Positions 23,725-41,805 of a DNA stretch of 64,000 bases are shown here, piece after piece; the stretch's first letter is position 1; each line of letters begins with the position of its first letter. A model generated the notes under the pieces. That model saw only the letters and a list, made by a program, of their open reading frames with translations. It was not told the origin of the DNA and ran no database searches. The position numbers were made by a program, and so were the translations under genes. Origin of the DNA: Moniliophthora roreri (Eukaryota; Basidiomycota; Agaricomycetes; Agaricales; Marasmiaceae); the NCBI GenBank assembly GCA_001466705.2, contig LATX02000202.1, forward strand, positions 1 through 64,000, read 5' to 3'.

Positions 23725-26685
23725 GTTCGGCAGAAAAGTATCGTGAGGTGAGGGATGCAAGGATGTTCATTATTGTCGCTGAGATCCAACAACGAAGAAT
23801 ACTTTATTTTATAACATTCAAAAATGAGCGCCATGACGTTAAATACTGCTTCGCTCGCAGAACGCAAACCTCCTATTTTGAATTTTTGCTAGTAGCGTCC
23901 TTCTCAGCAGGACGGGCGGCAATTCATATGGCTGAAAAAGGGGAGCACAGCACGCCATAGTTGGTTTCGCATCAATTGCGATTGGAGGAAGATGATAAGG
24001 TTTGACATGATGGAAGAAAGTTCCTGGTAGGACTGCACCGGATAAAATTCGCCTTCTCTATGAACCTGGCCTGGACTCGCGCGCACCAAGCGCGCAGATT
24101 CAATACCTTCAATGTCCGACGGTTTTCAGCTATTTGGCATCTTTTCCTTTCGCTACGATAGACATGAGCGGTGCTTCTGGTCACTATGACAATAAAGGGT
24201 ATTCGGAAGGCGAGATAAGCTATTGAAGGAGAGCTTTACCTCGAAGCCTCTATGTTTCATATTCGCATCTGAAAGGATAAGACTTCCCGCTCGACCATAG
24301 CGACTTGAGGAAATCATTCTTAAGGATGAGCCCCGAGTTATCTATCCGAAAGTTAGAACGCCCGAGGGGAAAAAGGAGCTGCGTACTTTCTGCGCTCAAA
24401 GTACCCCAGATACAGTTTCACCCAACCGATAAACCAAAGATTCGGAGCCGAGGGTGAAGCCCGAAGCCGAAGATACGACCCACGAGGACACGAGGAAGGT
24501 GACATTGATATCTGAGAGAATGTTTCAGTCGATGATGGAAAAAGTTAGAATAGAAGCCAGAACACACCTTTGAGCTGTGATTTCCATCTCCGACCCCAAA
24601 GATCCCGCTCGACCATTTCATAGCTAACTCTATCGTTGCCGCCATCGACTGATCAAAACCCGATATCTTGTCTCCTTGTAGGATCGGTGCGTATCAGGCT
24701 AGAGAACACAATAACCATCTATTGCTGGCATAGACAGTGATTAGAAGGAGTCTAGACCGCACCTTGTTTTAAAGAGGTGGGGTTGGACAAGCTTGTGAAG
24801 CCTCTCGGGTGGACAACGTGGGCGAGGTCACGTGTGTACAGCTCATGTGGGAGCAAGACGGTGAATTGAGGCTGCCGACAATGGAGATTGGTATGCAAAG
24901 GACAGAGCTAGTCATGTTCGTTCCAGAATCGGCCGTGCCAGTATCTATATGATGGCTTGGGAGTCGATAGGTGCGGCAGATACTGATGATAACGAAGATA
25001 TGCATGATTACCTGGGAGATGATGTATCAGTGTCACGTATGGAAGCTAGGGGCAGGAAGGAGACGCACCAACTTTCTGCGTCAAATTCGAACGCCCACGC
25101 TACTTCTCCTTGGATGTCAATAGTTATCAACAACTTGCGAGGCGCTAGCCACCTTTCGCTTCCTCAAGAGGCTATCCGGCCGCGACATCTTTGGAGGGCT
25201 ACGGATAGTTTCTCGTATTATCGAGCTAGGCTCAGAGCAACGCATTGATGTCAGAAGGCGTTCTGGCAGTTGAGCTATGGCTTGAAATGAATGAAATTAA
25301 GTGATCTAAGCCCATGTATTGCAAAGTCAAACGCACCTGCATCCGATACATCCAACGTTTTTCTCGACTTCCCGCTAGCGTAATCGTCCGTAACTTGAGC
25401 TTGAGCCCGTTCTATACGCCTGAATGCAGTATTTGTCGAATCTCCAGTGGAATTTCATCAAGAAGGGATGATATGTTGAAACCGTCGTAGAGGTAAAAGA
25501 CAGAATAGCAGCGTGGGAATGACTCCGTGACCGGTAGCTCAATTTTCCCGGATGCCGAAACCCTGACTTGGGTATGTTCCATATACTATCCTCAACTCAC
25601 CTACAGCTTACGATTGGGTGTGAGTCGTCAAGAACAAAAGTATGCCATATGTTCCAATAGCCTAACTTTGTCCGTCTCTCATATTACCCTTTCCCAAGGT
25701 AATATCACCTCCGCGTTCCGATTACCGTGACTCTTCAATCCCAACCACCTTGACACAACGATCACCGCTCCCTATCCAATCTAGAGCCCACACAAGCCGC
25801 GTTATCAGCCTCACCCCATTACTTTACCTCGTAGACCGGTGCTCCCTCCCTTTTCCAGCCATCAGCAAAAACCGGAAAGTGCTATAACCTGGTTGTGGCC
25901 TGGTTTGTGGGGGTTATGACTGGTTTTAAGGGTCATAATAACCCGTCACCACCACCGTTGAACTTGAAACGCCGCCACACCATACCATATGCTCTCCGCC
26001 GAAGTTGAACACCACAGCCGCAACCAGTGGTCCAGGAACCACCAACTTCGCTGTACGGGTGTTTCTTAGGTCGCTGATTACGATTACGACGTCGCCGAAG
26101 TTTCGCAGCGTCGTCTTTACATCAATCTGGACATCAGCACCACCTCTACCTCCTGCATCACCTCCCGGCCTCAACTGAATAGGCCAGAAACACCCAGAGA
26201 ATTCTTCTGGGGGTTCCTCGACCCGCTGAACACGATTATGGTATCGCCGAAGGTTCACCATGCCATCTTTCCTCCGAACTCTTCACTGTCAACACTTGCT
26301 GCCCGTACACGCTTTTGTAGCCTCTGTGTACACAGATAACAACTAATTAGTCGTTCTCGTCCCACCAGAGGCTAAAGACATGTGTGATTGTACTGCACTT
26401 GTCAAACTTCCACTCGACTCATCGAGGTTAATGTCATATGAAAGCCGACACTGTCCTTGAGGCTCAACAAGATAGAAAGGGTCCTGTGCAGTCCTGTTGA
26501 GCAACAGATGGCATCCACTAGCCCACCGCGAGTCCTAAAGATCGTGTATAAGAACCCAATGCTCAAGCTAGGATATTCAGGTAGACAACGGCAGTCAAGA
26601 TCATATCTTTTGTAAAAAAAATAACTTTACGATGTTCAAAATAATCGGGCCTGTGAGGAGAGCCGGCGCTCTTTGGCATCCTCGT
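23725..26685. other. About 3 kb without a supportable gene
   Basis: Frames exist at 24949-25248 (+; acidic N-terminus) and 25926-26261 (-; two similar phrases around LRRYHNR and LRNFGD), but neither has splice context, a start context or a known family. Confidence 0.4.
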
Positions 26686-27652
26686 TCAGTTACCCGGGAT
26701 GGGTGTCGTACCCTCGGCCCTATAATATAGCATTAGTAAAGCAAATAAACCAATAGTTGGCAATTAGCACACTTACACAATAGTCCAGCGCGGCCCATTG
26801 CTTGAAACACACTGACCCCCACGTTTACAATCACTAATACTCGAGATATACCTGATTACATTACCCTAGAACACAAGTCCGAGTCAGTACTCCAGAGATA
26901 TGGTGAAAAGCGAAGACGGTGTACCCATTCATTTCGACAGTACTGCAAGTCCGTGTCATCCTCGTTGATAAAGTAGACTACACAGGTGGCATAGGACATT
27001 CTTGCTGGTTGGCCCTGAAATATCCGTTGGTGAGTATCGAGCTCGGAAGGTGTGTGTATATATGGCTTGCTTACGGTTGGAATAATAAATTGTTGACCAC
27101 CGACTGTAAATAGGCCCCGTCAGCCGGGAGGGAACAGAGAGAGAGAGAGACGGAGACTGATGAAGACAATGCCACGTACCGTTCCTCTGAGACTCGTACC
27201 AAATAGCATTAAAGATGACTTGACAGTCGCTGGGAGTATAGTAAGGCGGAAGAGTGCTGTCAGGGTAGCATTGGGTTTCACCTGAAATATACACATCCTA
27301 ATCAGATTCAGATCAAGAAAGGCGACGTGTTTGACCTACATTCAGTCCCACAAACGTTCACCGCGTTTGTATCTTTTCCCGTGTTTGTATCTTCTCCCGC
27401 GTTCGTGTCCTGTCCCGCGTTCGTACCGGGTCTCACCCTCTTTGGCCCATCAATACTGGCCTTCTTTGGTGCACCGAGACCAGCCCTCTCGCGACAGTCG
27501 TACGATTCGATCACGACGTTGAAGTTCTCTCCGATGAACGTCTTTGAAATGGAAGAACACCCCAAGACAGGATTTTCTCCGGCGGTGGCGACAATGGCGC
27601 CTCCACAGAGGAAAACGATGGTGAAGAATGCTGAGAATTGTTTGAAGAACAT
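26686..27652 (-). CDS. Small secreted cysteine-containing protein with DTNxG repeats
   Basis: Six exons join in frame: 27340-27652, 27180-27281, 27075-27103, 26925-27014, 26777-26865 and 26686-26719, giving 218 residues. A signal peptide is clear (FFTIVFLCGGAIVATA, cleavage near residue 24). A low-complexity stretch of DTNAGE/DTNTGK-type units lies about residues 75-95. The following domain has several Cys residues (CGTECETQCYP, SDCQVIF, ATCVVYF, QYCRNEW, SDCKRGGQCV), which suggests disulfide bonds. No catalytic motif is seen. The architecture fits small secreted proteins of basidiomycetes, which can act at the cell wall or in interactions with other organisms; the role here is unknown. The upstream region 27653-27900 presumably holds the promoter. 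Confidence 0.7.
27120..27155. repeat. GA microsatellite in an intron
   Basis: A (GA)n run within the second intron of the secreted-protein gene. Confidence 0.7.
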
Positions 27653-29749
27653 TTGTTGTTATGAGGGAAAGAAGAGTGTGGGGATCTCGCAGCATTTTAT
27701 ACTCAAGACCTCGGCCTCAGAAGGGTGAATTCTTCTGTCCAGAGTTTATTCCACAAGCCACCGCCGGCTTTACACACTGCCTGCGCCAAGTTGCCCAGCT
27801 GCAAAGTGTATTGATTGCGGTCAGCAAGAGGGAAAGCGTACTATTTGCTGTTCACCGTCGATGGAAGTGAAGCCGCCGAGAAGCCTGAATCGATTCCGAG
27901 GGATGCATAGCTCGTCTTGGTGGAGTAATAGGTAAGGAGACAAACAGCTCTATACCTGGATGTCTGTATTGGAAAGGAAATGTTGGCTTCTTGATTCTGT
28001 CATGGTTGCCCGAGTATCGGTTCCGCTATACGACTTAATTTGGGGCTCTACGTTTGCACCTTCTATTGTGCCATGAGGTATACGAGACATCCTGGGCAAC
28101 CCAAGGCGGCAGCCAAGCTTGCAGGTCGGTTTACAAAGATTTGAAAAGGGATACTATGAACCGCTCCAGGCACCGGCAGATTTGCTTCCATAGCCGACGA
28201 GGTACAATGCCCTACACAGTACACCAAGAAAACCTTCGTATCAGAGCTTTGATCTCCTGGAGTATTGAGTATCGGGGGCTGTAGTCTGGAGGAAAGATAT
28301 GAAAGAAGAGCGAGCTTTGGCTGACGTAGTTGTTCAGGTTCAGGTCGGGTATCCGATACTGGAATTACCAGATGGTTAGCCCCAGCGCTAAAGCTAAATA
28401 CACGTCATTGACTCACAGGCGACCAGCAGACTCGGAAGCAGGATACTTGATTCTGACCTTGGTATAGAAGCATGGAGAGACGTACGGATATAATAGGTCG
28501 AGCACACGAAATGATACGACCCTCCTTGAAGATGACTGAAGATAGGCAGTTTCTAAGCATGCCCATTCACATCTACACTGATAACCCATCTCTTTCTCCA
28601 CTATCCGCACATCTGTATTGGCATCGGGGAAGGCGAAAGAGATGGCAAGACAGGAAACTGAAGAAAGGAGAGCGGTGGCGAACGATAACGCGGCAGGAGC
28701 AAACTGGCGACGGAAAGAGTCCGATTACAACCCGCCTCTCGTGCTGACACAGGGGGAAAGAGTTCCAAAGAGTTCCAGGCGGCGAAATTTGTGTTTGAAC
28801 GTGGGTGGGATACCACTCTGAAGAGTTCGTGAGTGCAAAAAGCCCACAGGGTCTAAAGGACGAAGACTTTACTTACCAGGCTTGCAAGGACGTGCATCTT
28901 TTACTCTCTCCACCACTGAGCCCTGCATTGCCTCTCTTCAAACGCCTCTACAAAGATACAATGACCATGAAGCCAAAGAAGAGAGCTGATAACGCTTAAT
29001 TCGTACGTGGATGATGTGCGGGAGGAATTGGATCAACGAGTTGAAGGAAATGTCTCCAACCGCCCTCCCTACTGCAAAAAAGAAGGAGACTAGAAGTAAG
29101 GTGCCTCCATACTACTTGTCGGCGGAAATCAAAATTATATTTCTGAAATCATGATCAGCCTTACTTGATGATGAAACTTGCATGTAGCTTCCCAGGACTA
29201 CGACAAGTACAGTAAGAGTACGGCCCTTGTGCGAGATGGTATTGACATCTTAGCTGATTCTGAGATTTTTGAGTTCTATTGAAGTTTATATTTTGGAATG
29301 GGAAGTTTCTTACCTTTCATTTTCCATTGAAAGGCTAAATGTGAAGGGAGCAGTGTTGAATTCCCGTGAAGATCGTCGTGGATGAGAAGCAGGAGTGTCA
29401 CATAAAGTGACAGTGACGTGATGAAAATTCGGGCGGCCGGCACTCAAAACCATCCAAATAGCGTCAACGGCAGGTCCACACCTCTCTTATCACTCACGTT
29501 GAGGAAACAGCGGTCTGGCTACGGAAAGCCATCGTTCACTCGGGCCCAATAGCATTGCTACGAAGTTCCGCAGTGAATACACAATGTCTATTTTTTTGAC
29601 AAATACGCTGATCGGTATAATGGTATATCACACACAACAACACGCAGTGTATGTACAGAAAGCAGAAGCAAAACAGTAGGATCACAACAGTACACACAAG
29701 TCCGAGTCGTTGTAACTGGGAAATAGAAATATAGTACTTCTCCTCTCCT
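27653..29749. other. No supportable gene
   Basis: Several frames of 60-90 codons occur. One at 28805-28999 (+) ends in a basic tail, and one at 28413-28610 (-) abuts a GTGAGTC donor. None could be assembled into a gene. Confidence 0.35.
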
Positions 29750-34693
<4,944 letters not shown>

Positions 34694-35134
34694 TTGCTCG
34701 GACCTCCTGCTGAATTATGTTCTTATGTTCTACAATTTGCAGTGGACAAGGACGTACAGACAGGTACGGGTACTACATCCCTTGTGATCTCTCATCATCT
34801 GATATACCGAGGGTTGGAACGGAATGAGATGAAACTTCGTGATTCAAGGTTCCTCATGGGGCATGTCCGACCCAATGGCTCGTCTCACGCTTTCATTCCC
34901 ATCAGAAACGGGAAAGAGGGGTACGAAGGAGTGGATACTATTCATATGGCCCTCGGAAAGTATTTCGGGGCTCGCTCTTTCCTTTTTCTACCCTTCTCCT
35001 ACTACCTCCGGCAACGCAAAGTTCAGATTATGCTCCGTGCAGAAAATTCAGAATCTGGTCGACTCTGGCCCATTTGCGATGACCCCTCGAGAAGTTACGT
35101 GTATTTCAAGGCACCTTCAGTGGCTCCCTTGTGA
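34694..35134 (+). CDS. Hypothetical protein fragment
   Basis: An open frame of 146 codons beginning near LGPPAELCSYVLQFAVDKD. A second plus-strand frame overlaps most of it, so the true frame is not certain. No domain recognised, no intron borders seen and no TATA box found. It may be a remnant of a larger gene. Confidence 0.2.
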   Translation: MLGPPAELCSYVLQFAVDKDVQTGTGTTSLVISHHLIYRGLERNEMKLRDSRFLMGHVRPNGSSHAFIPIRNGKEGYEGVDTIHMALGKYFGARSFLFLPFSYYLRQRKVQIMLRAENSESGRLWPICDDPSRSYVYFKAPSVAPL

Positions 35135-35245
35135 CTTTTGACCGACCCAGAAGCAACACGTGGAGTCACGGCTAGTGAGGGAGTGCGGAGCTTCTCAAGT
35201 CTAGGCCAGGTCTCATGCACGCTCACCTCTTAGTGGCACATCATA

Positions 35246-35295
35246 ATGTTGGGCGCTAAAAATTGGCGCAGCTGCCAATTATTAGCGCTCAACAT
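35246..35295. repeat. Near-perfect 22-bp-arm hairpin
   Basis: The left arm 35246-35267 (ATGTTGGGCGCTAAAAATTG plus GC) pairs with the right arm 35274-35295 with two mismatches. The loop is six bases. TAGTGGC words flank it on both sides (35231 and 35303), possibly a duplication. Confidence 0.7.
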
Positions 35296-35643
35296 TGACT
35301 GCTAGTGGCGGTGTAATCTCGGAGCCGACTACACCTTTTTCTTCCGCCTTCGACTTGCACAGCAAGTTTTTCTAGTACGCCTGCATGCATTTATCCTCCT
35401 TAATTACATCTTAATGAATTCCATAGAAACAACCAGGTGCGTTGCCAGCTCCTTGACTACTCCATTGTATTGCTGTGCAACAAGAACACTTAAAACCCTT
35501 CTGCTTTTGTACTACAAATCATGTTTCCAAGGCACCACATTTTGTTGATTCGTTATGAGCCAATAGAAACTGGAACTAGGAACAAAGGTGGTTATCGAGT
35601 CACCCTGACAATGTCATCACAGAACTTCTCCTTGTAAATGCGA

Positions 35644-35652
35644 TATATAAAA
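35644..35652 (+). promoter_or_regulatory. TATA box of the DUF6699 gene
   Basis: TATATAAAA lies 74 bp upstream of the ATG at 35726, an ideal spacing for a fungal TATA promoter. Confidence 0.65.
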
Positions 35653-35725
35653 CAGTTGTCAAGCACGCCTGTTCACCATACTCACTCCCCTGACTTCGCA
35701 ACTATCTTGGACGGATAAGAATACC

Positions 35726-36655
35726 ATGGCATCCCGTATGTAAATACGATTCATCCTCGTCTCAGAAACTAATAGTGAGGAATTTCAACTCACAGCCGCT
35801 TGCTTCTCACCCTTCTCAAACATGGATCTTCACCTAACGCCTCGTACATCGTACGCCACATTTAATCAACGGTACCTCCTATGGAGCATCTCATCTCCAC
35901 CTTCGTACAAATGGCACTGTACACCATGTCCATCAACTACACCGCTACCCACTGTCGTCCTTCCGACACAAACACCCGTATCTACAACAGGAGCTCTACC
36001 AGTAGCGCAGCCACCTTCATGGACATGGCCAGTACCTGTGACGCCTTCCGCAACAGAACCTCGTTTGCTTCCACCTTGGGCACCAACGTGGCGGGGTCCA
36101 CCACGAGGTCTTGAGATCGCTCCTACCCTTCACTTGAACCTATCCTCACACTACAGGCCTAATATATACTGGGATGTGACAAAGTATCCTTTACGAGAGG
36201 CTAGAAGCGGTCAGTATCCATCACATCCAGTGAATTGGGATGCTCCAGCGTTCTGGGCGGGATCCGACGAAGTACTTCAGGTGGACATCCTCATTCGGGG
36301 CTACGCTTTCCAACAACTGGACAGCTTGGGTCCAATCGTGCTACGTCGCAGGGCGTCCGACCCAAAGTTCACGGTGAAGCACGTTTTGGAGAAGATTTAC
36401 GACTACTTTCATACACCTCTCACTCAGCGAGAACTAGACACGCTCTACAGCTCACCGTCAACTTTCGATTGGGGACTACCACTGTACTCAGTCTGGCAGA
36501 ATCGAACTCGTTGTGGTCCCTTGCTACGATGTGATTTGCTGGGTCCATATCGCTTGTTCGAAGGGATTCATCCAAATGCTACTCTTGATTACAGTCATTT
36601 TCGGGTGACCCTCTCATTTCTACTCGATCCGTCGTGGCAGTATATTTATGGATAG
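35726..36655 (+). CDS. DUF6699 domain protein
   Basis: Two exons: 35726-35735 and 35796-36655, giving 289 residues. The first exon is only ten bases (ATG GCA TCC C) and splices to CCGCTTGC, giving MASPACFSPFSNMDLH. The N-terminal half is Pro/Thr/Ser-rich and low complexity. The C-terminal half (from about residue 150) has the layout of fungal DUF6699 proteins: IYWDVTKYPL, a strand region, FTVKHVLEKIYDYFHTPLTQ, RCDLLGPYRLFEGI and a final hydrophobic strand. Function of the family is unknown; it is greatly expanded in mushrooms. A strong TATA box lies upstream. No breaks seen, so probably an expressed gene. Confidence 0.8.
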
Positions 36656-36851
36656 CCAGGCCCTCTATCTTTTCATTTTTTAACGAACTGGTTACAAACT
36701 GAACGTATAATGGCGTGGATGTATCTTATAATGACTCGGACAATCTGCTAATTGTCTCACTATTAGTATTATAATCACCAAGCGTTTTCATACCGAGAGA
36801 AGCCAACATTGAGATTGATTGTTAGGGAAAACAGATTGACATGGGCGCCCG

Positions 36852-38965
36852 TTAAAGTGTGTAATAGAATCCCGGCTTTCCTTCCAACGGCTCCGACAGC
36901 TTTCCTTCTCGAGATAGTCTGTTCATCCGACGAAGATAAAGCATCGTAATGACAGCAAGCAAGATCATCAGGATCTGAGCCGCAACTGTTACCCAAAGAC
37001 CTGGGCTATAATCAGCGGGAATGTAAAAGAAAGATGCAGAAGCGACATTACCTGGTATGTATTTTGGGGCGTCTTTTTCACGGAACGCAGTGCTTGCAAC
37101 GATACCTCCAATACCACCCCATGCGACGACTAATGCCGAAGATACTGCGCGTTTACTTTGTGAAGCTACGTTATTCGCGTTCTGGAAGTGGTAACATATT
37201 AGAGATATATGCGGTGAAGTAGTAAGAAAGACATGTACATATGTAAGGATAGTAGGAATACAGCCTGCACTACCAGCGCTGATGAAGAAGGTTCCTGTTC
37301 GCGAACATAGAAATTGACTCCTACAACGAGAAGTCGAGAATGATCGCTTACCGGCATATCTCACCGAGTTCTGGACTGCAAAAGCGGTCATGCAAGTTCC
37401 AATCAACGTCATGATTGCTTGAATCACGATGTACCCTGAACGATGTTTCGTTCTGTCCGCTAACCATGCAAACGTCATAGCAGATACGAACTGCATGTAA
37501 AATCAGAAAGGGCATGTAACCTGTAGTACGAGCGTCCACCTACCGCCGAGCCATAAGGTGGTGCACTCTGGAGAAAAAGACAAGGAAAGCTAAGGAATTT
37601 TAGTTGCGGTACGATGCACAGGAAAGGCGAACCAGAAGCATTGAGTGTGTAGTACTATATCCCATACTACGTAAGATGACCGGGGTAAAGTACGCCAACA
37701 TGTAAGTGGGTATAGCTGCACAAGTCGACATTATTCCTACAGCAATAGCGTGAGCATGTGAATCGTGTTTGAAGTGTTGGGCGTACCGTAAACCCAGAGA
37801 GTCCAGTCACTGAGATGATAAAGGACTTTTTTGGTAGTAATTTTGTCGGGTACGTGGTCACCACGGTCTTCTTCGATTCTTTTCAGGATGAATCTTGTTT
37901 GTGCTGCGGAAAGGAATGTGTTCCTGTCTGGGAAATCCGGTATCAGGAAATACCCAATTATTCCAAGACCAATCGTTATTAATCCTTCGATGAACTAAAG
38001 ACGTCTCAGCGCAATCTACAGGAAAGAACTGTGACGTACGAATATCCAAGACCATCCAGCAAGGCCACTCTTTCCTCCAAGTAAACTGAGCCCGTATGCC
38101 AGGACAGCACTGAACGCACTCGCAGTGATTGACAACATGAAAAAAGCAGCAAGACTAAGAATCGCTTTAAATCCGATAAACCAACACCTTCGACGTGAAA
38201 AAGCATGCGCACCGTTTCTGCAGTTCGTGGCGTTTGTACCTGTCAGAACCAGGTAAATAGTACAGAAATGTATCTTTAGCATGGTACGTACCAAGTCGAT
38301 ATGATATAGACCAAGGCCGGGAAGAAGGGTGCCTAAAACGTGTAAGATGCAGATTGACTAAGGATACAGTGCATCGTACCTCGAGGGCACCAAGGAGGAC
38401 GCGGCACAAAGTGAGTAGTCTCCAGTTCGGGACGAATGCCATCCCTGTTTGCACGCCTCCCCAACCGATCACGATGAATGTAATGAGGTTACGAGCGCCG
38501 ACTGCTCTTAAAAAGACATTTCCTGGAATTTGGCTAGGGGAAGATAAACAAGAGGCCCATAAAGCATGTCAGGCTACTCACAGGAGAATGTATGGGACGA
38601 AATACAAGGAACTCGCAATGCTGTAGCGATCGCTGACGGTGAGTTGCTGTTTCATGTCAGTCAACTGTACGTTATGAACTGAGGAACCTCACAAGATCTG
38701 CTCCCATCCCAGCAATTCTTGCTGAACCCAAGTTGAGTCGATCAATGAGAGCGAAGGCATAGATGAGCGCGAGCAATGGTAGTATTCGTAGGTCGATGTA
38801 TAGCCTGTCAGGCGTCGATTCCATCAAGACAAGCATGAACTGGGGGAGCATAAATTAAACTCACATTGTTCTCCTCTCATTTACGCCTGGGATATCGCCA
38901 TCTTGCAGCATATCGACCACACTCTCAATCTCCTTGTCAGTTAACGACGGCATGTTCTCCATCAT
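36852..38965 (-). CDS. MFS transporter, anion:cation symporter type (Dal5/Tna1-like)
   Basis: Fourteen exons join in frame: 38865-38965, 38693-38804, 38582-38646, 38380-38533, 38292-38332, 38213-38239, 38040-38154, 37787-37994, 37633-37715, 37544-37567, 37352-37490, 37239-37294, 37052-37181 and 36852-37000. They give 467 residues with about twelve hydrophobic segments. Family markers: LPLLALIYAFALIDRLNLGSA at the first TM, QIPGNVFLR, a first-repeat end RLLTLCRVLLGALEAPFFP, WYKRHELQKR, WIFFIEGL, LSDWTLWVYA, FAWLADRTKHR and NNVASQSKRAV. The family carries carboxylate-type solutes such as nicotinate, allantoate or pantothenate into the cell; the substrate here is not known. Two exons are tiny (27 and 24 nt). 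No damage seen. It is transcribed away from BUB3, whose ATG lies 436 bp off. Confidence 0.88.
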
Positions 38966-39401
38966 GGTGATGAGAAGACAGCAAAGAACAAGGAACTGTA
39001 GAATCAATGGCAAATTTTCGTGCAGAATATATATCCATTGGTTGTACTATTGGTCACTGCCTTGCACCCGGAGTCTCGATATCGTGTTTAGGCAAGCCAA
39101 AGGAATTGACCCTCAGGCTAATCGGTTATGCGCTCATGCATGGGGAGCAGGGTGGGAGTGGTAGTCGGCGGAGAATTACAATAGAAGAGTCTATCCAATC
39201 GGACTGCATGAATATAAGCTGGAATGACAGGAAAATAGTTTTGTCCATCGAGAACTTGCAATGGAATGCGGAAGCGCGTCGGGGCCACGTGGTACACGTA
39301 ATGTGGTGTACAGCCTGCGGAACAAACAAACAAACCCATCACGCCCCAAATTTTCAACGTCGCGCTCGCTGTTCTCTACAACGACGACGGCTAACTTGGC
39401 G
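38966..39401. promoter_or_regulatory. Shared divergent promoter, MFS gene and BUB3
   Basis: 436 bp separate the two start codons, transcribed in opposite directions. I see no clear TATA box near either start. Short ORFs inside are not supported. Confidence 0.55.
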
Positions 39402-40871
39402 ATGGCAGGTATGAATTTATTTTCTCCCAAACTACATGAACTCGATCTGACCGTGCTTCTGGTTAGATCCTAGTCAATTTGCTCTACCTTCAGCCCCGTT
39501 TGACAGTATCTCCCAAGTCAAGTTTTCGCCGACGAATTCTGATCATCTCTTGACTTCATCCTGGGATACGGTGCGTAGATGCTCTGGGTGATCTCTTCTC
39601 ATACTAATGCAACGGCTCTTCCTAGACGGTTCGATTATACGAAGCCAGAGACGAGACGAATAGTCAACAAAAGTGCAAATTTGACCATCGAGCGGCGGTT
39701 ATAGCTTGCTGTTTCGAAGACGAAGGACATGGTTTTAGCGGGGGACTGGATACAGCAGTAAGACAGTGAGTGGCTTTTTATTGCTCTGCGAGTTTTAGTC
39801 GTTCATGATCTCCAATCTTACCCTTCCCTACATCGCACTCCCGGCAATCGGAATCCCATTTCATTGTGTGTCGGGTGTTACCCTTTGCATCTTCTCTTGG
39901 CTGACGTTTCCTCGCTCTTGGTAGTCTCGACTTTGAAAACGAAAAAGTGAACGTTCTGGGCTCTCATTCCGACTCGGTTTCAGCCATCGTGTACACGAGT
40001 GAACGTAGTACGTCTCCCTCGCCTGGCTATTTTCGTTTGTCATCCCATTCAAAATCCCTCATCAGATGCTCTCATAACTGGCTCATGGGATCGTACCCTT
40101 CGTTTCTTCGACCCTCGAGCGGCTACTGCCCAGGTCTCCTCACACGAAACTCCAGAACGTGTCTACAAAATGGACATCGTCAATAACACTCTCGTTGTCG
40201 CCATGGCGAGCAGGCTGTTCAACATTTATGACGTTCGCAAGATGGATATGCCAGCACAGCAGCGGGAGAGCAGTCTGAAGTATATGACGAGGTCGATTGC
40301 ATGTATGGTGACGGGAGAAGGTACGTGGCCTACACCTCATGCTTTCCGAGCGCTATCACTGACAGTTCAATGATAGGTTACGCTACCGCATCTGTTGAAG
40401 GCCGAATCGCAGTGGAATATTTTGATCCTTCGGAAGAAGCTCAACAAAAGAAATATGCTTTCAAATGCCATCGATTAACTGAAGACGGTGTTGACCATGT
40501 CTGGCCTGTCAACTCTCTTGCATTCCACCCTGTGTTAGTCATCCCGCTACCTTGTGACTGCTCTTGCTCACACTGATCACAGATACAATACTTTCGCCTC
40601 AGCCGGTTCTGACGGTACTGTTTCTGTCTGGGATCACAAAATCAAGAAGCGCCTGAGGCAATACCCCAAATATGACAACCCTGTATCAAGCGTCGCCTTC
40701 AATAAGGATGGCACCAAGATGGCAGTTGCGACATGCTATACATGGGACGAAGGTGAAGCTGGTTCTCGTTGGACGAAAGACGAGAAAGGTCAGCAAAAGG
40801 AACGCGAGAGACCCATGATTCGTGTGAGAAAGATTGGCTCGGAGGTTAAACCAAAGGGCTGGGACGAGTAG
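39402..40871 (+). CDS. bub3: Spindle-checkpoint WD40 protein Bub3
   Basis: Seven exons: 39402-39408, 39467-39570, 39626-39765, 39925-40007, 40066-40320, 40377-40533 and 40583-40871, giving 344 residues, the normal length. The first exon is ATGGCAG only. WD40 blades are visible: HLLTSSWDTTVRLYEA, SGGLDTAVRHLDFEN, LITGSWDRTLRFFDPR, GRIAVEYFDPSEEAQ and FASAGSDGTVSVWD. KYAFKCHR and VNSLAFHPVYNTFAS are typical of Bub3 (and its relative Rae1). The C-terminal DNPVSSVAFNKDGTKMAVA and IRVRKIG also fit Bub3. It binds Bub1/Mad3 at kinetochores and delays anaphase until chromosomes attach. All splice sites are standard and the protein is intact. Rae1 is the main alternative, but the EEAQQKKYAFKCHR region favours Bub3. 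Confidence 0.93.
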
Positions 40872-41805
40872 TGTATCATGTAGCGATGTGGTTTGTTCGT
40901 TTATATGAATGCTTATTGCTTTCATATCTGTCGATGGGAACTCGTTACAGATCGAGATCTATTCCGAGAAGCTGCTTTGATCCTCATTGCCACAGACGTT
41001 CTCCGATAGCCTCGAGCGACAGGCACTGGTTACTGAATGCCGGTCGGGCATCATATATCCTTGTAAACTGTGAGTAACGCCCTGCTTCGATGTTGCTTTG
41101 CTCATTGACGCTGGTCAAGGCTTCTTTAGGAGTATCGGTACACATATACGGCAGCTTCCGAGATTGCTGTTCTTGCTGACGAGCTTTGACTCGACCGCCT
41201 ACGCATTAGTATCCCTCTGATTTTGTGCTGCTGAATATTTATTTAAAAACATGGGTGGAAAATCGCTTCTCTTATCTCGTTCTAATCTCCCCTCGATTGC
41301 AGGGCTTTTTTCTTCGGTGGCTTTTCATGAAACCGTACACGAGATGCTCCCCTTTTTAGGGTTGTTTATATAATGAAGGGTTAGGAAGGCGCTCCGAGGC
41401 TCGTGAGTTCACCGACCTTATTCTGAAAGCTTCAGAGTGTTCATAATGTCTACCGAATGTCTAGGAACGTTTAGGATCAGCAGCCGTTCATTTCGACCGT
41501 TCACTTGAGTCACAATCCTCGTGTATAACCTCAATTTCAATCAACAAACAGAACAAAGGGCTCTTTGTTGATCAATAAAGAGCAAGATTAGACAAGCCGT
41601 CTCGTAAATCCTTCAGCTTACTTATATCCAGGACTCTTTGTCGTACCTATCATCTCGCTCGCATGCCAGTTCAGGACCTACTCACTCCAACATTCACTTC
41701 AATCACAGTCCTCATGTTTGCCTCGGTTTCGATCAACAAAGGACCCTTTTTTCAACAATCAACCCAACTATGTAGGTCCTACACATGTATATGGCGTGTA
41801 TCTAT
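40872..41805. other. Downstream of BUB3; imperfect direct repeats
   Basis: No gene seen. TTCACTTGAGTCACAATCCTC (near 41500) and TTCACTTCAATCACAGTCCTC (near 41694) begin two imperfect direct copies of about 60 bp. ATCAACAAA ... TTTGTTGAT (about 41539-41573) is a 9-bp inverted repeat in the first copy. Confidence 0.5.
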